Translations under genes and position numbers: made by a program
Notes under the pieces: generated by a model
The model's input: only the letters and a program-made list of their open reading frames with translations
Told to the model about the DNA's origin: nothing
The model's database searches: none
DNA from: Apodemus sylvaticus
Taxonomy: Eukaryota > Chordata > Mammalia > Rodentia > Muridae
Direction: 5' to 3'
Length of the DNA: 64,000 nt
NCBI RefSeq assembly: GCF_947179515.1
Contig: NC_067473.1
Span: 100,219,782 to 100,283,781, forward strand
Shown here: positions 63,585 through 64,000 of the stretch, one piece after another
Layout of the letters: each line of letters opens with the position of its first letter
Numbering within the stretch: the stretch's first letter is position 1

Positions 63585-64000
63585 ATGTATCTGGACACAT
63601 TTCTGTTACAGGCTTCTTTTCTTCATTTTTGAACTACTGCATATCCTGCAGTATTATTTCTGTTCTATAAAAAGAACTTCCTCTTACTGGTTTTATTTGA
63701 AGACAATGGACTGGCAGGGTCTCTCTATGGACAAAGGGCTTGTCTCTGTAGTTGTGAGGACCTGGCTCACATCCTTGGTACCCAAAAAATGTAGATATAG
63801 CAGCATCAAGGATTTAGAGTGCAGCCATATTTAGAGTGATATTGTGGCAAGATGAGAAACAGAAACAAGAGAATTCCCACAAGAGCCTGGCCTAAAAAGC
63901 ATTTCACGAGTAGGGGTGAACAACAGATCTTGTCTCAGATCTACACTCAAACTTGTTTTCTGATCTCCATCCACATACCATGGCAAGAGAGGATGACTTC
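63585..64000. other. Duplicated DNA, pair with 36147-36545
   Basis: Collinear with 36147-36545 and running off the right edge. It includes the B4-like SINE counterpart at about 63705-63810. The left boundary coincides with 'gatgtatctgg', where the left copy is cut by an old L1 tail. Confidence 0.8.

Noticed and set aside
1..64000. CRISPR array, operon or prokaryotic defence system
   Set aside because: No short regularly spaced direct repeats with unique spacers, no bacterial gene order; the sequence is clearly mammalian. The only regular arrays are L1 monomers (~194 bp) and the 153-bp repeat.

Overview
The window is nuclear DNA of a murid rodent. It holds one germline immunoglobulin kappa variable (V-kappa) gene segment with its octamer promoter, split leader and 12-bp-spacer recombination signal. 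The rest is overwhelmingly rodent repeats: LINE-1 (L1) copies of the mouse/rat type, B2, B3 and B4-like SINEs, and a betaretrovirus-like endogenous retrovirus (ERV). The V segment resembles the mouse IGKV3 (Vk21) family, so this is very probably part of an Igk V cluster. The L1 proteins are recognisably murine but differ from Mus musculus at many sites. The exact species cannot be read from the window.

Layout. 1-1808: an old L1 piece, then V-kappa flanking DNA ('unit A') broken by a 5'-truncated L1. 1809-10123: an LTR element with 6-bp target duplication, itself split by a nearly full-length L1 ('L1-A', 2661-9276) with an open ORF2 and a broken ORF1. 10130-13402: more unit-A DNA, two truncated L1s, an RPL23A processed pseudogene, and an isolated V-kappa recombination signal without a V exon. 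13740-21815: LTR-like material and a minus-strand ERV with gag, RNase H and integrase remnants, two successive env transmembrane regions, a complete 3' LTR and a partial 5' LTR. 21815-27634: minus-strand L1 ('L1-B'), whose 3' end is lost at a junction with the ERV LTR. 27635-34500: mostly old or unassigned DNA, plus an L1 insertion carrying an apparent 3' transduction (29902-32101). 34540-45074: a mosaic of L1 pieces, a 153-bp tandem repeat, and a 5' duplication partner of 63585-64000. 45075-48571: composite L1 insertion. 48594-49435: the V-kappa gene. 51416-52470: 'unit B', the paralogue of unit A. 52471-61708: L1s including 'L1-C', with intact ORF1, broken ORF2 and a tandem-monomer promoter. 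61709-64000: old L1 scraps, a B2 SINE, and duplicated DNA.

How the parts relate. The only host gene with a clear function is the V-kappa segment: RAG would cut at its signal and join it to a J-kappa. The two duplicated units and the orphan signal record V-cluster expansion and loss. The L1s document the mechanics of retrotransposition, including twin-priming inversions, read-through 3' transductions, very short stubs and nested insertions. No CRISPR, operon or prokaryotic system is present. The nearest thing to an undescribed system is the ERV with tandem env transmembrane regions and one open, SU-shortened env reading frame, together with the family of L1 composites that appear to have moved with L1 fragments attached.
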